Assembly: GCA_963920575.1 (NCBI GenBank)
Contig: OY986964.1
Span: forward strand, 13,195,460 to 13,259,459
Reading direction: 5' to 3'
Source of the DNA: Narthecium ossifragum
Taxonomy: Eukaryota; Streptophyta; Magnoliopsida; Dioscoreales; Nartheciaceae
DNA: 64,000 nt
This document shows positions 20,943-31,548 of the stretch, one piece after another; position 1 is the first letter of the stretch; each line of letters begins with the position of its first letter. The position numbers and the translations under genes were made by a program. Below the pieces are notes generated by a model. That model did no database searches. It saw only the letters and a list, made by a program, of their open reading frames with translations, and was not told the DNA's origin.

Positions 20943-22354
20943 TGATGTGCTGTCGCAGGCACTCAAAAATAAAATCAATACTCTTCAAAACAAATGTAGT
21001 AGTGCGAGTACGAGTCGATCCCACGAGGAATGCCTAGCCTAGTTTTGTGCTTCGTGAACAAAAAGGGGTTTTGAAAATGACGAAAAGAAACTAAGAAATA
21101 ATTAAAATTAAAGAGCGAAGTGAATCAGAAGAACTAACCTTGGTCTAAGTCAACATTCACCATCGGAATCCAACAACTGATCATAGATGCAAGTATCAAT
21201 CAATTCATACCATGAATATTCACCGTTCGAATGAAATCCGAATCTCTCCTCAATCATAGTTAATTAGAAACAAGCGATCTAATCAACCCTAACTACTAAA
21301 CAACCTAAGACACGCGCTGTAGATTTAATCTAGTAGCAGCCTTAAGAATAGGGAGATCGATGAAGCTAAACAACACAAGCACAAGCGGTTGCATTTAATC
21401 TAGTCGAATATTCTTCCTAAGATCTAACAAGATCTGATCAGCAGTAAATTATTAGATCCTAGTTGCTTCGCAGATTAGAGGGATCAAACAATTCCGGATT
21501 TGATATCCAACCTAGCAGTAGATTGCAATGAATAATAAACTAGTAGCGCTCCTAGTAATTAAACAAGACAATCATGAAAATAAACACAGAAGAATATTCA
21601 ATACTCAAAGCATAAATTGAACAATAAAAACTAATTAGCTCTCACAGTTTTATCGATTCCGAGGTTTCCGTCTCCTTCGACCAAGTATCAAAGTTTAGCC
21701 ACGCAGGGCCATGAATAACACAAAAGAAAAGAAAGAAAACAAAAGAAAAACTAAAAAGAGAGAGGATAGATCCGGCCCTAAGAGGTAGTGGCAGCCTTAA
21801 ATAATAGAGATAGATGAGTGAGAGAGGGATACGTGGGATAGAGGAATGTGAGAATCCTCTCCCAACTAATCTTTCCTCTTTTAAAGATAAGCAAATCCCA
21901 CTAATCAAGGAAAGATCAAATAAACTCTTAATATAACTAGGAAATGTGGTGCTCCCAGCTGGGATCTTCATGAATCAAATCTGGACTCCAAAGTTGAATC
22001 TCGTCCAACCCAAGTGCAGGTGCAGCAATTCCGAGTCTGATGGTTTCATCAATTTTTCTGTCTTTATTCAGCCTGAATCAGCAAAACCTCCAAACATTAA
22101 AGTTGTAGAGCTCTTCCTTAGCTTTCCAACGCATCCTGGATCATCCCAATCAGAGTTTGTATGAAGAAGTTATGTTCAAATTACTAACTGCTGTGCAGAA
22201 TGTCCAGAATTGCTCAATTAGCTTCGTTTTGCACTTTAGGTCTTCAATTGCATCCTAAATCAAAATATAAGAATAATGAGTATATTTAGGCACAAAATAA
22301 GTACAGAAGACTAAACATTAAGGGAGAAACATATGACATTTTATATTCTCATCA
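20943..22354 (-). repeat. 5' LTR of element C
   Basis: 1412 bp, near-identical to 15594-17005. It is followed by the CTGGG duplication. Confidence 0.95.
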
Positions 22355-22359
22355 CTGGG

Positions 22360-24401
22360 CGACGTGAACCAGAACCTAACTAAATGCGAAAATAATTGGC
22401 GAGGGTTTCCTCTATTCTTACTTTCTCATTGAACAATCCTAAAAACACCCTTACTAAAGCAATAATTAAAGAAACCTCAACATATATAGTAAAAATAATT
22501 CATTTCATCAAACTCCTCAAAAAAGGAAAAATTATACATCACACTCCCATAGGAGGATAATTGAAGATCACCGCTCCTCAAACTCCGCTAGGCGCCACCA
22601 CGCCGCTAAACACCTACCCGGTAGGGGCCACCGAAGAGGAGCTAACGGCTGCACCTGTAAAACACAGCTCGGGTAGCAATGAGCAACTAAGCTCAGCAGG
22701 GAAACTACATTACGACTCACACAAAGAAGGAGAGAACATAACAGTGTGGCTCTTAAGCAAAGCCTGGGTGTATACAGGGGCCCCATAACCCCACCGTGTG
22801 TCCCTGGTTGCAAGAAACCAACACTGCTGACTCACAAGCAGGAAACCAACACTGCCGACGGGAAATGACACCGCTGAGTAGACACGCCCTCTACTCAAGA
22901 GTCGAAGATCACCGGACACCGGATACACCTCAGAACCCGGCTCGAGGCAGACACGACCTCTAAACCTCGATCAACAAGAGTATTCCAGTCATCTAAGAGT
23001 ATCATCAAGATCGATAGAAATACTACAATTCAAACCTAGACCACGCTACCCAGCCACGGTCCTAAACTTAAATCCGAGCTACCCGAAAGCCCCGGATCGG
23101 CGATCAATCCTTCGCCCACGCCCTAACCTTATGCAACTAATGCACAATCAGATGCATGCTATGAACACATACAGATAAGCAAGTAAGCATGCAACACATG
23201 TGATGATATAATAAACAAGGTCTGGCCCGACACCCTGCCAGCCGAGGGTGGTGAACAAATAAGTAAGTCAAGGGACTGCTGCAGTGGTAACTCCACCAAC
23301 TGCAACCAGTTCACAAAAGAACAACATGTTACGGGAAGCAACCTAGGCAAACACCGCTAACAATACAACATGCTATCTACACATCTCGGGAGTCATCACT
23401 CTCCCGGTTCATCACTACCCCTCATTATGGGGCTAACATGCTTAACAATAAGTACAATGTATAAAGCGAAAAAGAAAATCCGTACATGCAAAGCCCAGCG
23501 GGCAAAAACCATTGAAAACATCTCTCAGTCACCAAAGAGATCGATCTCCTCCACTAGAGAAGATCGATCTGCTTAGTGTTTGGAGACCCCGTCCCGGTAA
23601 AGCCGAAAATGATCGATCTTCTCCACCAGAAGGATCGATCTTCTCCACTAGAAGATCGATCATGCATGGGTTGGGCATGACGTCCCACAAATGATCGATC
23701 TTTTCTCAAGAAAGATCGATCCGAATGGGTTCACTGGCGAACCGCCGGCGAGAAATACCGTAAAAAAACTCCGCCAAATCCCACAAAACCTTGGGATCTG
23801 GTAGTACGAAGGACCACGAGTCCAAAACCGATGCTTTCATTGAAAACAAACATGTATATTAGCAGATCTAAGCGAAAGATCACAAAACAAAACAAAGCCT
23901 CCAAAAACCCGAAACTCAAGTAGGTAGGATCCCTACCTAGACTAGAGCAGCTTCAATCCCAGCTGCTGAGCCATGGATCGTCCTCAATCTCCTCCAAATC
24001 TAGCCGGATCTCAGCTCAAGAACGGTGGATTTGAAAAGAGAATCAAAGAAGGGGGTCGCGTTTGTTCTGTAGACGGACGAACTGCCTTATGAGAGATCGA
24101 TATTTCCCTCAAGAAAAGATCGATCCTTCATGACGAACCGATTTAACTTTCTGGCGCTAAAAGATCGATCTTAGCAAGGGAAGATCGATCCCTTTCGTCC
24201 AGAAAGCCAAGCCTGGATCTTTCGATCCTGGGTCCACCTAACCGTTTTAAACAAACATTAACACAAACACTGTAAGTGTGTGTACACGCGGGTGTGAAAC
24301 AAACCGACAACACGTAATTTACCAAATTTCCCTTGCGGTCCACAACGAGCTACAGGCCCGACCTAGACGGTCGACCCAGGAGTAGAGGGAAAGGTCCTCA
24401 C
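22360..24401 (-). mobile_element. Chromovirus-type LTR (continues the 15571-15593 segment)
   Basis: Removing element C joins ...AACCGGGCTGGG to CGACGTGAACC, which matches the LTR start at 4752. The rest shares ordered blocks with 56906-59468 and 38271-40780: GCAGCCGTTAGCTCC-type region, the ATCCGAGCTACCCGA block near 23071 and the terminal TGTGAGGACC (minus strand) at 24401. Total about 2.06 kb. No matching internal region follows, so it is a solo or truncated LTR; its first about 15 bp seem lost. Confidence 0.75.
23539..24190. repeat. Paired GATCGATC palindromes in the LTR
   Basis: GATCGATC (or one-base variants) starts at 23539, 23562, 23611, 23633, 23654, 23693, 23714, 24095, 24118, 24163 and 24183. 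Neighbours in a group are 20-23 bp apart. The pair 23633-23661 is a perfect inverted repeat with 12-bp arms (GATCGATCTTCT and its complement) around a 5-base loop. Confidence 0.9.
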
Positions 24402-25800
24402 ACTGGACCTGACCAACTTCTTCCGCCAAGAAATCGCCTTCGCCGCCTCGGGCTCCTCCTTCGGATCCCCATCCCAGCTTCGTCGCCTCCAATCATCCAG
24501 AGCCGCCGATGAATTTCCCCCACACCTCCCCCGCCTCCGTCCCGCGTAGCCTCGACTCTAACCCAAGCTAAGATTGACGGCAGCAACGATCCCAAGCGCG
24601 TACACACCCTTCGCCTTCCTGACCAACCCCACCCCCGACTTCATCATGGCTCCAACCCCAGCGATCCCGGCGACTCCGATGGGGATCTGCTGGCTCCGCG
24701 CACTCTGCTGGCCCTATAGGCTGGGCCGTCGCGACATCTTGCTGGAGCTGGGCGTGGAGGGATGTGGTGATGGCTTGGTCGGCCATGGCCTTGGCCTACC
24801 ACACCATCGTCTCGGCCCGGAGACGAGCCAAGCGGCTCCTCCTCTTCTCCGGCTCCTCCCCTCCGACTCCAACTTCTCCTCCCCTCCTGCTCTCTCCTCC
24901 CCTCCTCTCTCTTTCTCTCCTCCCTCTTCCTCTGTTTCTCTCCTCTTTCCCTCCCTCCTCTGCTTCTCTCTCTTTCTCCCTCTTCCTCTGTTTCTCTTCT
25001 CTTTCTCTCCCCCTCTCCCTTTCTATCCTCCCTCTTCCTCTGTCTCTTCCCTCCTTCCCTCTTTCCCCTCCATGGCCGGTTTCCTCTTTCCTTCATTTTT
25101 TCCACGAATTCCTTCGTTTTTTTCAAGAATTCTTCAAAATATCAAAGTAATTCATAGAAACAACGAAGGAATTCATGGAAAAAACAAAGGAATTCCCTCC
25201 TAATTTGTTGTGGAGAGAGAGAGAGAGTGGCGGCGGAGAGAATGAAGGAATTCTTTGAAATATCGAAGTAATTCATGAAAAAAACGAAGGAATTCCCTCA
25301 TAATTTGTTGTTCCTTTTCCATGACGCTCTCTCTCTTCCTCCCTCGCTCTCTCTCTCCCTCGTGGCCTCCCAACGCCCCTTCGCCCTTTCGCGGCTCACA
25401 CTATCGGCGACCTCGCCTGCACCGCGCCTCTCGACGCCCTCGACCACTGCCGCTCTTCCCCCCAACGCGCTCCAGGGAGGAGCTTGGGGGAGTTGGATTT
25501 GGAGAAGGGACTAGGACTAGGATAGGAGTCCAGCTAGGAGAGGAAGGGGAGGAAAGAGGAAGGATCGAGGAGGGTGGAAAGGAAGAGGGTGGCTGGCGAG
25601 GCTGTGGCCGGCGTGTGGGCGGCCGGGGCTGGCGGGCGGCCGGAAGCCGCAGCAGGTGGCTGAGTCGCCGCTATCTTGAGCGAGGGTGGCGCAAGACTGG
25701 GAGCGGGAAAGAAAGGGAAGGAGGATGCAGGAAGAGGGAGTAAGGAGGAAGAGGAGAAGAAGAGGGATGAAGAGGAGGGGGGGGGAGGAAGTGGAGTGAC
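24402..25800. other. GC-rich and CT-rich low-complexity region
   Basis: Pro/Ser- and Arg/Gly-rich frames on both strands here reflect composition. A pyrimidine tract spans about 24890-25075 and a purine-rich block about 25515-25790, ending in a G run. Two direct copies of a roughly 75-bp AAGGAATTCCCTC...TTTGTTGT block lie at 25120-25205 and 25240-25315. No gene is recognised. Confidence 0.5.
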
Positions 25801-25824
25801 ATGGCAAACTAGATGATGTGGTTA

Positions 25825-25960
25825 GGGGTATTTTGGTCACGATATTATGAAATTGGCTTGGTTTGTAAAGAAACACAAAAGTGTTTCTAAGTTGATAAAT
25901 TGAAATATAAGTGGATTTAAAAAAAAATACTCTATTTTCATAGTTATGACATCATTTCAT
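25825..25960. repeat. Right member of an inverted repeat pair (partner 15430-15575)
   Basis: Read on the minus strand it repeats the order of motifs in the left copy, ending GTGACCAAAATACCCC. Divergence is moderate. Confidence 0.5.
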
Positions 25961-26312
25961 ATAAGTCTCTTTAAAAAATTTGAGTTCAGCTGGCGGCAAT
26001 TAATTTGGATATATATATATATATATATACTAGTGGGGTCCCCTGTCACTTGGCAGGGTAACCACCATCTCCCCTCATAACTCCCCTTATAACTCGCCAC
26101 TAACCCCTCCTAACTCCCCCCTCCCCTACTACTATCCCTCCACATCAGCAGTCACATAGGATATCTTTGCCACGTAGGACGCCAGCTAGGACAAACCAAA
26201 AAATGCACTTCTTAACCATCCTGCTATATAAGGATGATATATATATGGGGGTAGTTATCCGGATAGAACCGGTTCGCTGGGCTTATCCAGCGAACTCTGT
26301 TCTCGACCGTCC

Positions 26313-26651
26313 ATGGGATCGGACGGTCTATATCAAAATCACGAACAAACAAAAAATGGCAACTTACCCAGGTCTCAGCCATCGATCGCCGCCCCCTCCA
26401 CCCTCGAGCGAGCGCCGCCCCCTCCACCCTCTCAGCTCCACGAGCGCGGTCGGCGCCCCCTCCACCCTCGAGCAAGCGCCGCCCCCTCCCCTGCACTGCT
26501 CTTCGCCGTCTTCTTCTTGTCGGGGCTGATGCAATTGGCTCATGGGCAGGATGTGGTTGTCTCTCGGAGGATCGATGGGAGTGTCATTGATCAAAGAATA
26601 GCTTATGTTCTCATGCTCGTAGCCCTCCTTGTTACCTATTTTGTTCATTGA
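26313..26651 (+). CDS. Chimeric ORF: TIR-derived N-terminus fused to arabinogalactan-peptide-like C-terminus
   Basis: 112 residues from ATG 26313. The first about 58 residues are translated terminal inverted repeat and minisatellite (APSTLERAPPPPP-type). From about residue 59 the protein reads as a short AGP peptide of the AGP16/20/22 type: a hydrophobic signal-like segment (ALLFAVFFLSGLMQLAHGQ), a short mature part, then DGSVIDQRIAYVLMLVALLV and TYFVH, the typical GPI-anchor signal of these peptides. The Ala-Pro core (APAPxSDGT) is lost. A transposon captured the gene; expression and function are doubtful. Confidence 0.65.
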   Translation: MGSDGLYQNHEQTKNGNLPRSQPSIAAPSTLERAPPPPPSQLHERGRRPLHPRASAAPSPALLFAVFFLSGLMQLAHGQDVVVSRRIDGSVIDQRIAYVLMLVALLVTYFVH

Positions 26652-26730
26652 AAGCTTCAGTACTATAGTTTTGTAAAGGTTTTTAGGCTGCCAAGATCTT
26701 CTGTATTTCAGAATATATACAAGATAGGAA

Positions 26731-27915
26731 CAGGGGCGGATCTATGAGTGGGCTGCACCGGGCTGTAGCCCGGGCAGCAGACATGAAATTTTTCAAAGGG
26801 GATATATATTTAGTCCATTTAAACTCAATAAAAACATATTAAACTCAGCCTAATCTAATGGCTACCCACCCGCCAGCGATGCCCAATCCAGTACTGCCGG
26901 TCAAAATTAAAAGATGCATGACATCACTGTACTGTACAACTAGTCAAAATTAAAAAAAACCAAAGGGTCAAAATTAAAAAGTGACTGGGGGTATTGTGCG
27001 GCCTGCTGACATCACCGTACGAACTAGTGTTAGGGTTGTGCTCGGTCTGGAATTAGGGGGGCGGCCTACCGGGTCCAGGAGGGCGACCTGCTGGGTGGTG
27101 GGGGGGGGGAGGGGGGCTGAGGTATTGGGCGGCTCTAGTAAGAAAATCCATAATTCGGGTGGCTGTTCCGAATTCAATATTATGTAGGGGTGAAATCCGT
27201 GGATTTATGAAGGAAAGTCATGCTCTTCCGAATTCAATATTGGGCGGCTGTCGGCTAAGGTATTATACAGAAATCCCTAATTTTTATTTCTCTCTATCTC
27301 ATCTCCTTTTCTCAAATTAAATCCCTAATTTTGGATTCCTTGAAATTTTGGAGATCACTATCACATCTCTTCCATGATGCCACGAGTTCCATGTAAGGGA
27401 TAGGGGGAGGTTTGATATCTTCTTCGTCGAAAGAAAGGTAAAATCATTCTTTGTATTTCTCTATTTGTGTTTTGGTGATTTTTACTTATTTTTGGATACC
27501 GGTGAATTGATTTTGTGCATTTTAATGATGAAATTGATCCCATATGGGGAAAAATCTAGTTTTATCATATGGACGAGGATTTTTTGAGAGGTTCTATGAC
27601 TATCTACATTGAAAGAGAGCTTGCTCAAGATATTGACACAGATGAAATAATTGACGTATTCTATACTCAAAAGAATTGTTGGGCACAACTTCGATAGTGT
27701 TTGGATATTGAGAACACTACTTGAGCATTTACTGTTTGGATATAGTCTATTGTTCTTGTGTAGAGTAACAATAACTGAAACATAGAAGCGGGTTTTTTGA
27801 AATAAATTAGAGATATTACATTAAAATGTGAGCATGTGATTGGTATAGTTTCCATCAAGCAAACCATTAGGATAGTGTTAGCCCGGGCGGACTTTAAATC
27901 CTGGATCCGCCCCTG
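26731..27915. mobile_element. Non-autonomous hAT element with perfect 8-bp target duplication
   Basis: It starts CAGGGGCGGATC and ends GATCCGCCCCTG, inverted termini typical of plant hAT elements. GATAGGAA flanks both ends (26723-26730 and 27916-27923). At 1185 bp with no transposase, it is non-autonomous. It contains a G-rich stretch at about 27085-27118 that could form a quadruplex. Removing it rejoins the 3' UTR-like sequence of the captured AGP gene. Confidence 0.95.
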
Positions 27916-28700
27916 GATAGGAAGAGATGTATGATTCCTCTATTTTTTTGTATCTATCAGAGTAAATCTTCTGCGGATCTTTTCCGTTTGTATCAATTCA
28001 TTACTTATTTTTTGGGCAAATCTTTTGGCTTAAATGGTCTTGTTATTTGTAGTCGATCGAATGCATTCCTCCGGCCTAGATATGAAGCTAATGAATTGTG
28101 TTTGAACTTGTCTAAAAATGGCAGTATTTTCATGCTCGTAGCACTCCTCCACCTGTCTGTTTATTCACTCAAAACACATATTGTAAGTTCCACCATGGAA
28201 ACTAACTATTTTTTTGCTAAGCGAAACATAGTGATCTCCACAAGTAAGAATACTCTGCTGCATAGCTCGTGTGTGTTTGATGATGTTAAATTGTGTAAAA
28301 GTGACTATGTATTTGAGGAGGATCGTGTGCGGGGATGGTGGTGCTCAAGTGTTCTTTGAGGCAGGCCTACAAGATGCTCAACTGAATGCACAAGAGAATG
28401 ATGCTTTGGCAACATTTCTCGATTAGTCTTTATGCCCATGTTGTCGTACGGGTCAACATTTCCCGATCGTGGAGCTGAGAGGGTGGAGGGGGCGGCGCTT
28501 GCTCGAGGGTGGAGGGGGCGCCGACCGCGCTCGTGGAGCTGAGAGGGTGGAGGGGGCAGCGATCGATGGCTGAGACCTGGGTAAGTTGCCATTTTTTGTT
28601 TGTTCGTGATTTTAATATAGACCGTCTGATGGGATCGGACAGTCGAGAACCGAGTTCGCTGGATAAGCCCAACGAACCGGTTCTATCCGGATAACTACCC

Positions 28701-28966
28701 ATATATATATATATGGGAAATTTTATTTTGGACATTTAAACTTCACCGGGACAGACGAAAGAAAAACAAAAAAATTGGACGGCATATATAGAATTAACGG
28801 TCCCACAAGGCCACAAGGATATTTAGACAATTAACATTATCTAAGTATATATACGAAGGAAAAAATCCTGTAAACGTTCATTGAGATTTGAGAGTGGAAA
28901 AGAGCAAGTAGGATAGATGTTCACAAATACTGAGAGAGCACAACATGCAGAATAATATCGTTTAAC
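28701..28966. other. 3' flank of the PPR gene
   Basis: TA repeat, then AT-rich DNA up to the PPR stop codon. It presumably holds the 3' UTR of the PPR transcript. No terminator or poly(A) signal is assigned with confidence. Confidence 0.4.
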
Positions 28967-30832
28967 CTATGAAACCTGTAAGCTGTACAAATTGCATATA
29001 GGCAATATTTCCAACAAGGAATATATATCTTTAGCTTGAGGATGTGACTTATCTCCCACAACAAATTCATGAACAATACCATCAAGCTCAATCCAACTAC
29101 ATCCAGGAATTTTCCTCAAATCCCTCTCTCTCATCAGCATCCTCACCTTGCTAGCATCTCCCCACATCCCACAACCAGCAAATATATTGGACAAAAGAAC
29201 ATATGAACTAGAATTACAAGAGTCCATTTCAATCAAAATATCTGCCACCTTTTGGCCAATTTCTGCATTGCCATGATTTCTACAAGCACTGAGCAAAGAT
29301 CTCCAGACAATGTCATTTGGTTCCATAGGCATGGCCTTGATCAATCCCCATGCCTCTTGCAACTGCCCTGCCCTGCCAAGTATGTCAACCATGCATCCGT
29401 AGTGTTGGACCTTCGGCGTCAACTTGTAATCTCTAACCATAGTCTGAAGATACATCAATCCTTCCTCAACCAAGCCTGTATGGCTACAAGCATTTAGCAC
29501 TCCAATGAATGTAATATCATCTGGTTTCAACCTAAGTCTCTGCATCTCAGTAAATAGTTCAAGAGCCAATTCACCAAATCCATGAATTGCTAGGCCACCG
29601 ATCATTGCATTCCAGTGATCGATGGTTCTTCTTGATACCTCAAATACCTGCAAAGCATGCTCTAACAACCCACAATTTGAATACATATCGATGAGTGCTA
29701 CGCCTAATTTTCCATCCAAAGGGAGACGATTCCTCTCGATATACCTGTGAACGGATATCCCATCTTGGGTTCGTCCCAGTTCAGATATGGCAGACAAAGC
29801 AATGACTAAAGTGGCACAGTCGGGAGTCATATGACCCGAATCACGCATCTCATTGAAGAGTTGCAAACACTCTGCGAAGAATCCATTCTTAGCATAGCCA
29901 TTCATCATGATGTTCCAAGCAATCACATCCCTTGTCGGCATCTCAATAAACAAGCACTGAGCTAAGGTAACACTGCCGACTTCCATATATCCAGCAATCA
30001 TATTGGCCCAAGCAATCACATCCTTCTCTGCCATGCGCTCGAAGAACTCCAAAGCATCAGCCATCCTCCCGGACTTTGCATAGCCTTCTAGCATCAAGTT
30101 CCAGGAAACCAAGTCCCTGTCCGGACTCCTATCAAACAAACACTGGGCAACATCAATCCCATCAAGCGAACGAGCATAGCCGCCTATCATTGAATTCCAT
30201 GTTATCAAATTCTTGTCTTCATCACCCATCCGATTAAATAGCTTCTGGGCATCTTCCATCTTCCCAGCTCTGATATATCCATCAATCATTGAATTCCAAG
30301 AGACCGAATCCCGGTTGGGAATTCTATCAAACACCCTCCTCGCGTGATGATAAAGACCACACTTGGAGTAAAGCCCTATCAAAGAGTTCTGGAGGAAAAG
30401 GTCCGATCCAAACGCTACTTTCGCTAATAGAGAGTGTATCTGAGAACCCTCTCTAACGGAAGCTAGCCGAGCACAAGCCTTGAGGGCCAAGGAGAAGGAG
30501 AAGGCGTCGGCAACGACGCCATCGGACAGCATGAGTGAGAAGGTGAGGATGGCTCGGTGAGGGTTCGAGCCATGGGAAGACGACTTGATAAGGGCATTGT
30601 AGAGGAAGACGTCTCCGGTTCTACGCTTACGTTTACGGCGGGAAGAAAGGGTGCGGCGGGCGAGGAGGTGGAGGTGAGGATGGGGGGAGGAGCAGAGGCG
30701 GAGGACGACACGGGCATCGTTGAGTTGGCCGGAGGTGATGAGGGCGTGGAGTTGGTCGGTGTCGGCGAGGGTCTTGTACCGGAGGATGAGGTCTAGTAGT
30801 GGTGGCGGATCGGCGCGCGCGAATACCACCAT
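28967..30832 (-). CDS. CRR4: PLS-class pentatricopeptide repeat protein, CRR4-like RNA-editing factor
   Basis: 621 residues on a single exon from ATG 30832; an in-frame GTG further upstream is not a plausible plant start. After a basic, Ser-rich N-terminus suited to organelle targeting, about a dozen PPR motifs fill residues about 75-520. The repeats carry the usual VSWNSMIDGYxxxG, LFNRM and ALIDMYSNCG signatures. An E domain and E+-like end follow (MVDILGRAGQLQEAW, PNDIVWRSLLSACRNHGN, IPGCSWIELDGIVHEFVVGDKSHP), but no DYW deaminase domain; the protein ends in a divergent tail. From memory the repeat order and phrases such as LGVALIDMYSNCG...IDHWNAMIGGLAIHG match Arabidopsis CRR4 (At2g45350), the chloroplast factor that specifies editing of the ndhD start codon and works with a separate DYW1 deaminase. 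Family call is firm; orthology is likely but unproven. The 5' third is much richer in GC than the rest, as in many monocot genes. Confidence 0.9.
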   Translation of the reverse strand: MVVFARADPPPLLDLILRYKTLADTDQLHALITSGQLNDARVVLRLCSSPHPHLHLLARRTLSSRRKRKRRTGDVFLYNALIKSSSHGSNPHRAILTFSLMLSDGVVADAFSFSLALKACARLASVREGSQIHSLLAKVAFGSDLFLQNSLIGLYSKCGLYHHARRVFDRIPNRDSVSWNSMIDGYIRAGKMEDAQKLFNRMGDEDKNLITWNSMIGGYARSLDGIDVAQCLFDRSPDRDLVSWNLMLEGYAKSGRMADALEFFERMAEKDVIAWANMIAGYMEVGSVTLAQCLFIEMPTRDVIAWNIMMNGYAKNGFFAECLQLFNEMRDSGHMTPDCATLVIALSAISELGRTQDGISVHRYIERNRLPLDGKLGVALIDMYSNCGLLEHALQVFEVSRRTIDHWNAMIGGLAIHGFGELALELFTEMQRLRLKPDDITFIGVLNACSHTGLVEEGLMYLQTMVRDYKLTPKVQHYGCMVDILGRAGQLQEAWGLIKAMPMEPNDIVWRSLLSACRNHGNAEIGQKVADILIEMDSCNSSSYVLLSNIFAGCGMWGDASKVRMLMRERDLRKIPGCSWIELDGIVHEFVVGDKSHPQAKDIYSLLEILPICNLYSLQVS

Positions 30833-31296
30833 GGCTCTAACCGTCACAACCGTCTCCGGACGATGTTAACTCGCTTAATTTGTCCACCACCACCAGAATT
30901 ATAGATATATTTTTTTTATCGTACTATTTTCAATCCAGGCATCAAACTTGTTCATCAGTATGGTAGTTTTAATTGTTTTGGTTTTAGTATTTAATTAGAC
31001 TGTAAATTCTAGCAATTTTAGTATGTCGAGGCAAGAATGCCTTGATTTTGATGTCTCGACAAATAACGACATTTTCTAATTTTTGAGTCTTTATTAAAAA
31101 CTGTATCCAACTAGGGATTTGTGGGGTCTGCACCAATTCATCAACAACCGGTCAGGAACTCACTAGCAATAGCCAATAGCAACCGTTGAATTTTCATCCA
31201 ACAGTCAATGGACAAACATCAAAGAGTCATTTGTCGGTAAACTGATCATGAGCGCGTCATGTGACCAGTTAGATAATAAATTAAATAAAAATAATT
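30833..31296. promoter_or_regulatory. Upstream region of the PPR gene
   Basis: AT-rich DNA 5' of the minus-strand PPR gene, presumably its promoter and leader. No TATA box could be assigned with confidence. Confidence 0.4.
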
Positions 31297-31548
31297 AGAC
31301 TAAAATTCACTTTTTGTATCTAAAAAATTACCCTTTTGACAATATAGTATCTAAAATTTATAGTAAGAAATCAAAATTGAGTTAAAATCGGATGACGTGC
31401 ACTATAGTCAGTTTCATATAATGGTGTGAGTGGTGGGACTAAAATTATATTGATAATGTAAATTGGGATACTAAAATAGACAGAACTAAGCTTCAGTTAC
31501 TATCTAGTTAGGGTAATTTTAGAGGTACCAAAAATGGATTTTTAGTCT
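31297..31548. mobile_element. MITE of about 250 bp
   Basis: The left end AGACTAAAATTCACTTTTTG and the right end, read inward (AGACTAAAAATCCATTTTTG), are inverted over about 37 bp, both reaching ATTACCC. No coding capacity. The flanks are AT-rich and no clear target duplication was read, so the superfamily is left open. Confidence 0.65.

Larger units (their letters stand above)
15594..22354 (-). mobile_element. Element C: complete young non-autonomous Athila-like LTR retrotransposon
   Basis: Two 1412-bp LTRs (15594-17005 and 20943-22354), each TGATGTGC...CTCATCA, flank a minus-strand internal region. The element is bordered by a perfect CTGGG duplication (15589-15593 and 22355-22359). The tRNA-Asp primer site is a perfect 18-base match and a polypurine tract abuts the 3' LTR. 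By eye the LTRs differ at about eleven bases, under 1%, so insertion is recent. The only long protein is a gag-like ORF without capsid, protease, reverse transcriptase or integrase, so movement must rely on proteins from another element. It sits inside a chromovirus-type LTR. Confidence 0.95.
26247..28700. mobile_element. Long-TIR transposon (Mutator-like?) carrying a captured AGP gene
   Basis: The left end GGGTAGTTATCCGGATAGAA and its inverse at 28681-28700 begin terminal inverted repeats of more than 200 bp, running in to about 26480 and 28465. The inner parts of both arms hold GC-rich minisatellite units (GCCCCCTCCACCCTC). Both ends abut TA repeats, so the target duplication cannot be read. 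The inside is an arabinogalactan-peptide gene piece plus its likely 3' UTR, interrupted by a hAT element. Long TIRs and gene capture fit a Pack-MULE, but the superfamily is not proven. Confidence 0.75.

Noticed and set aside
24574..25203. Long Pro/Ser-rich and Arg/Glu-rich frames on both strands
   Set aside because: They overlap on opposite strands over a CT-rich tract and reflect base composition; no domain is visible.
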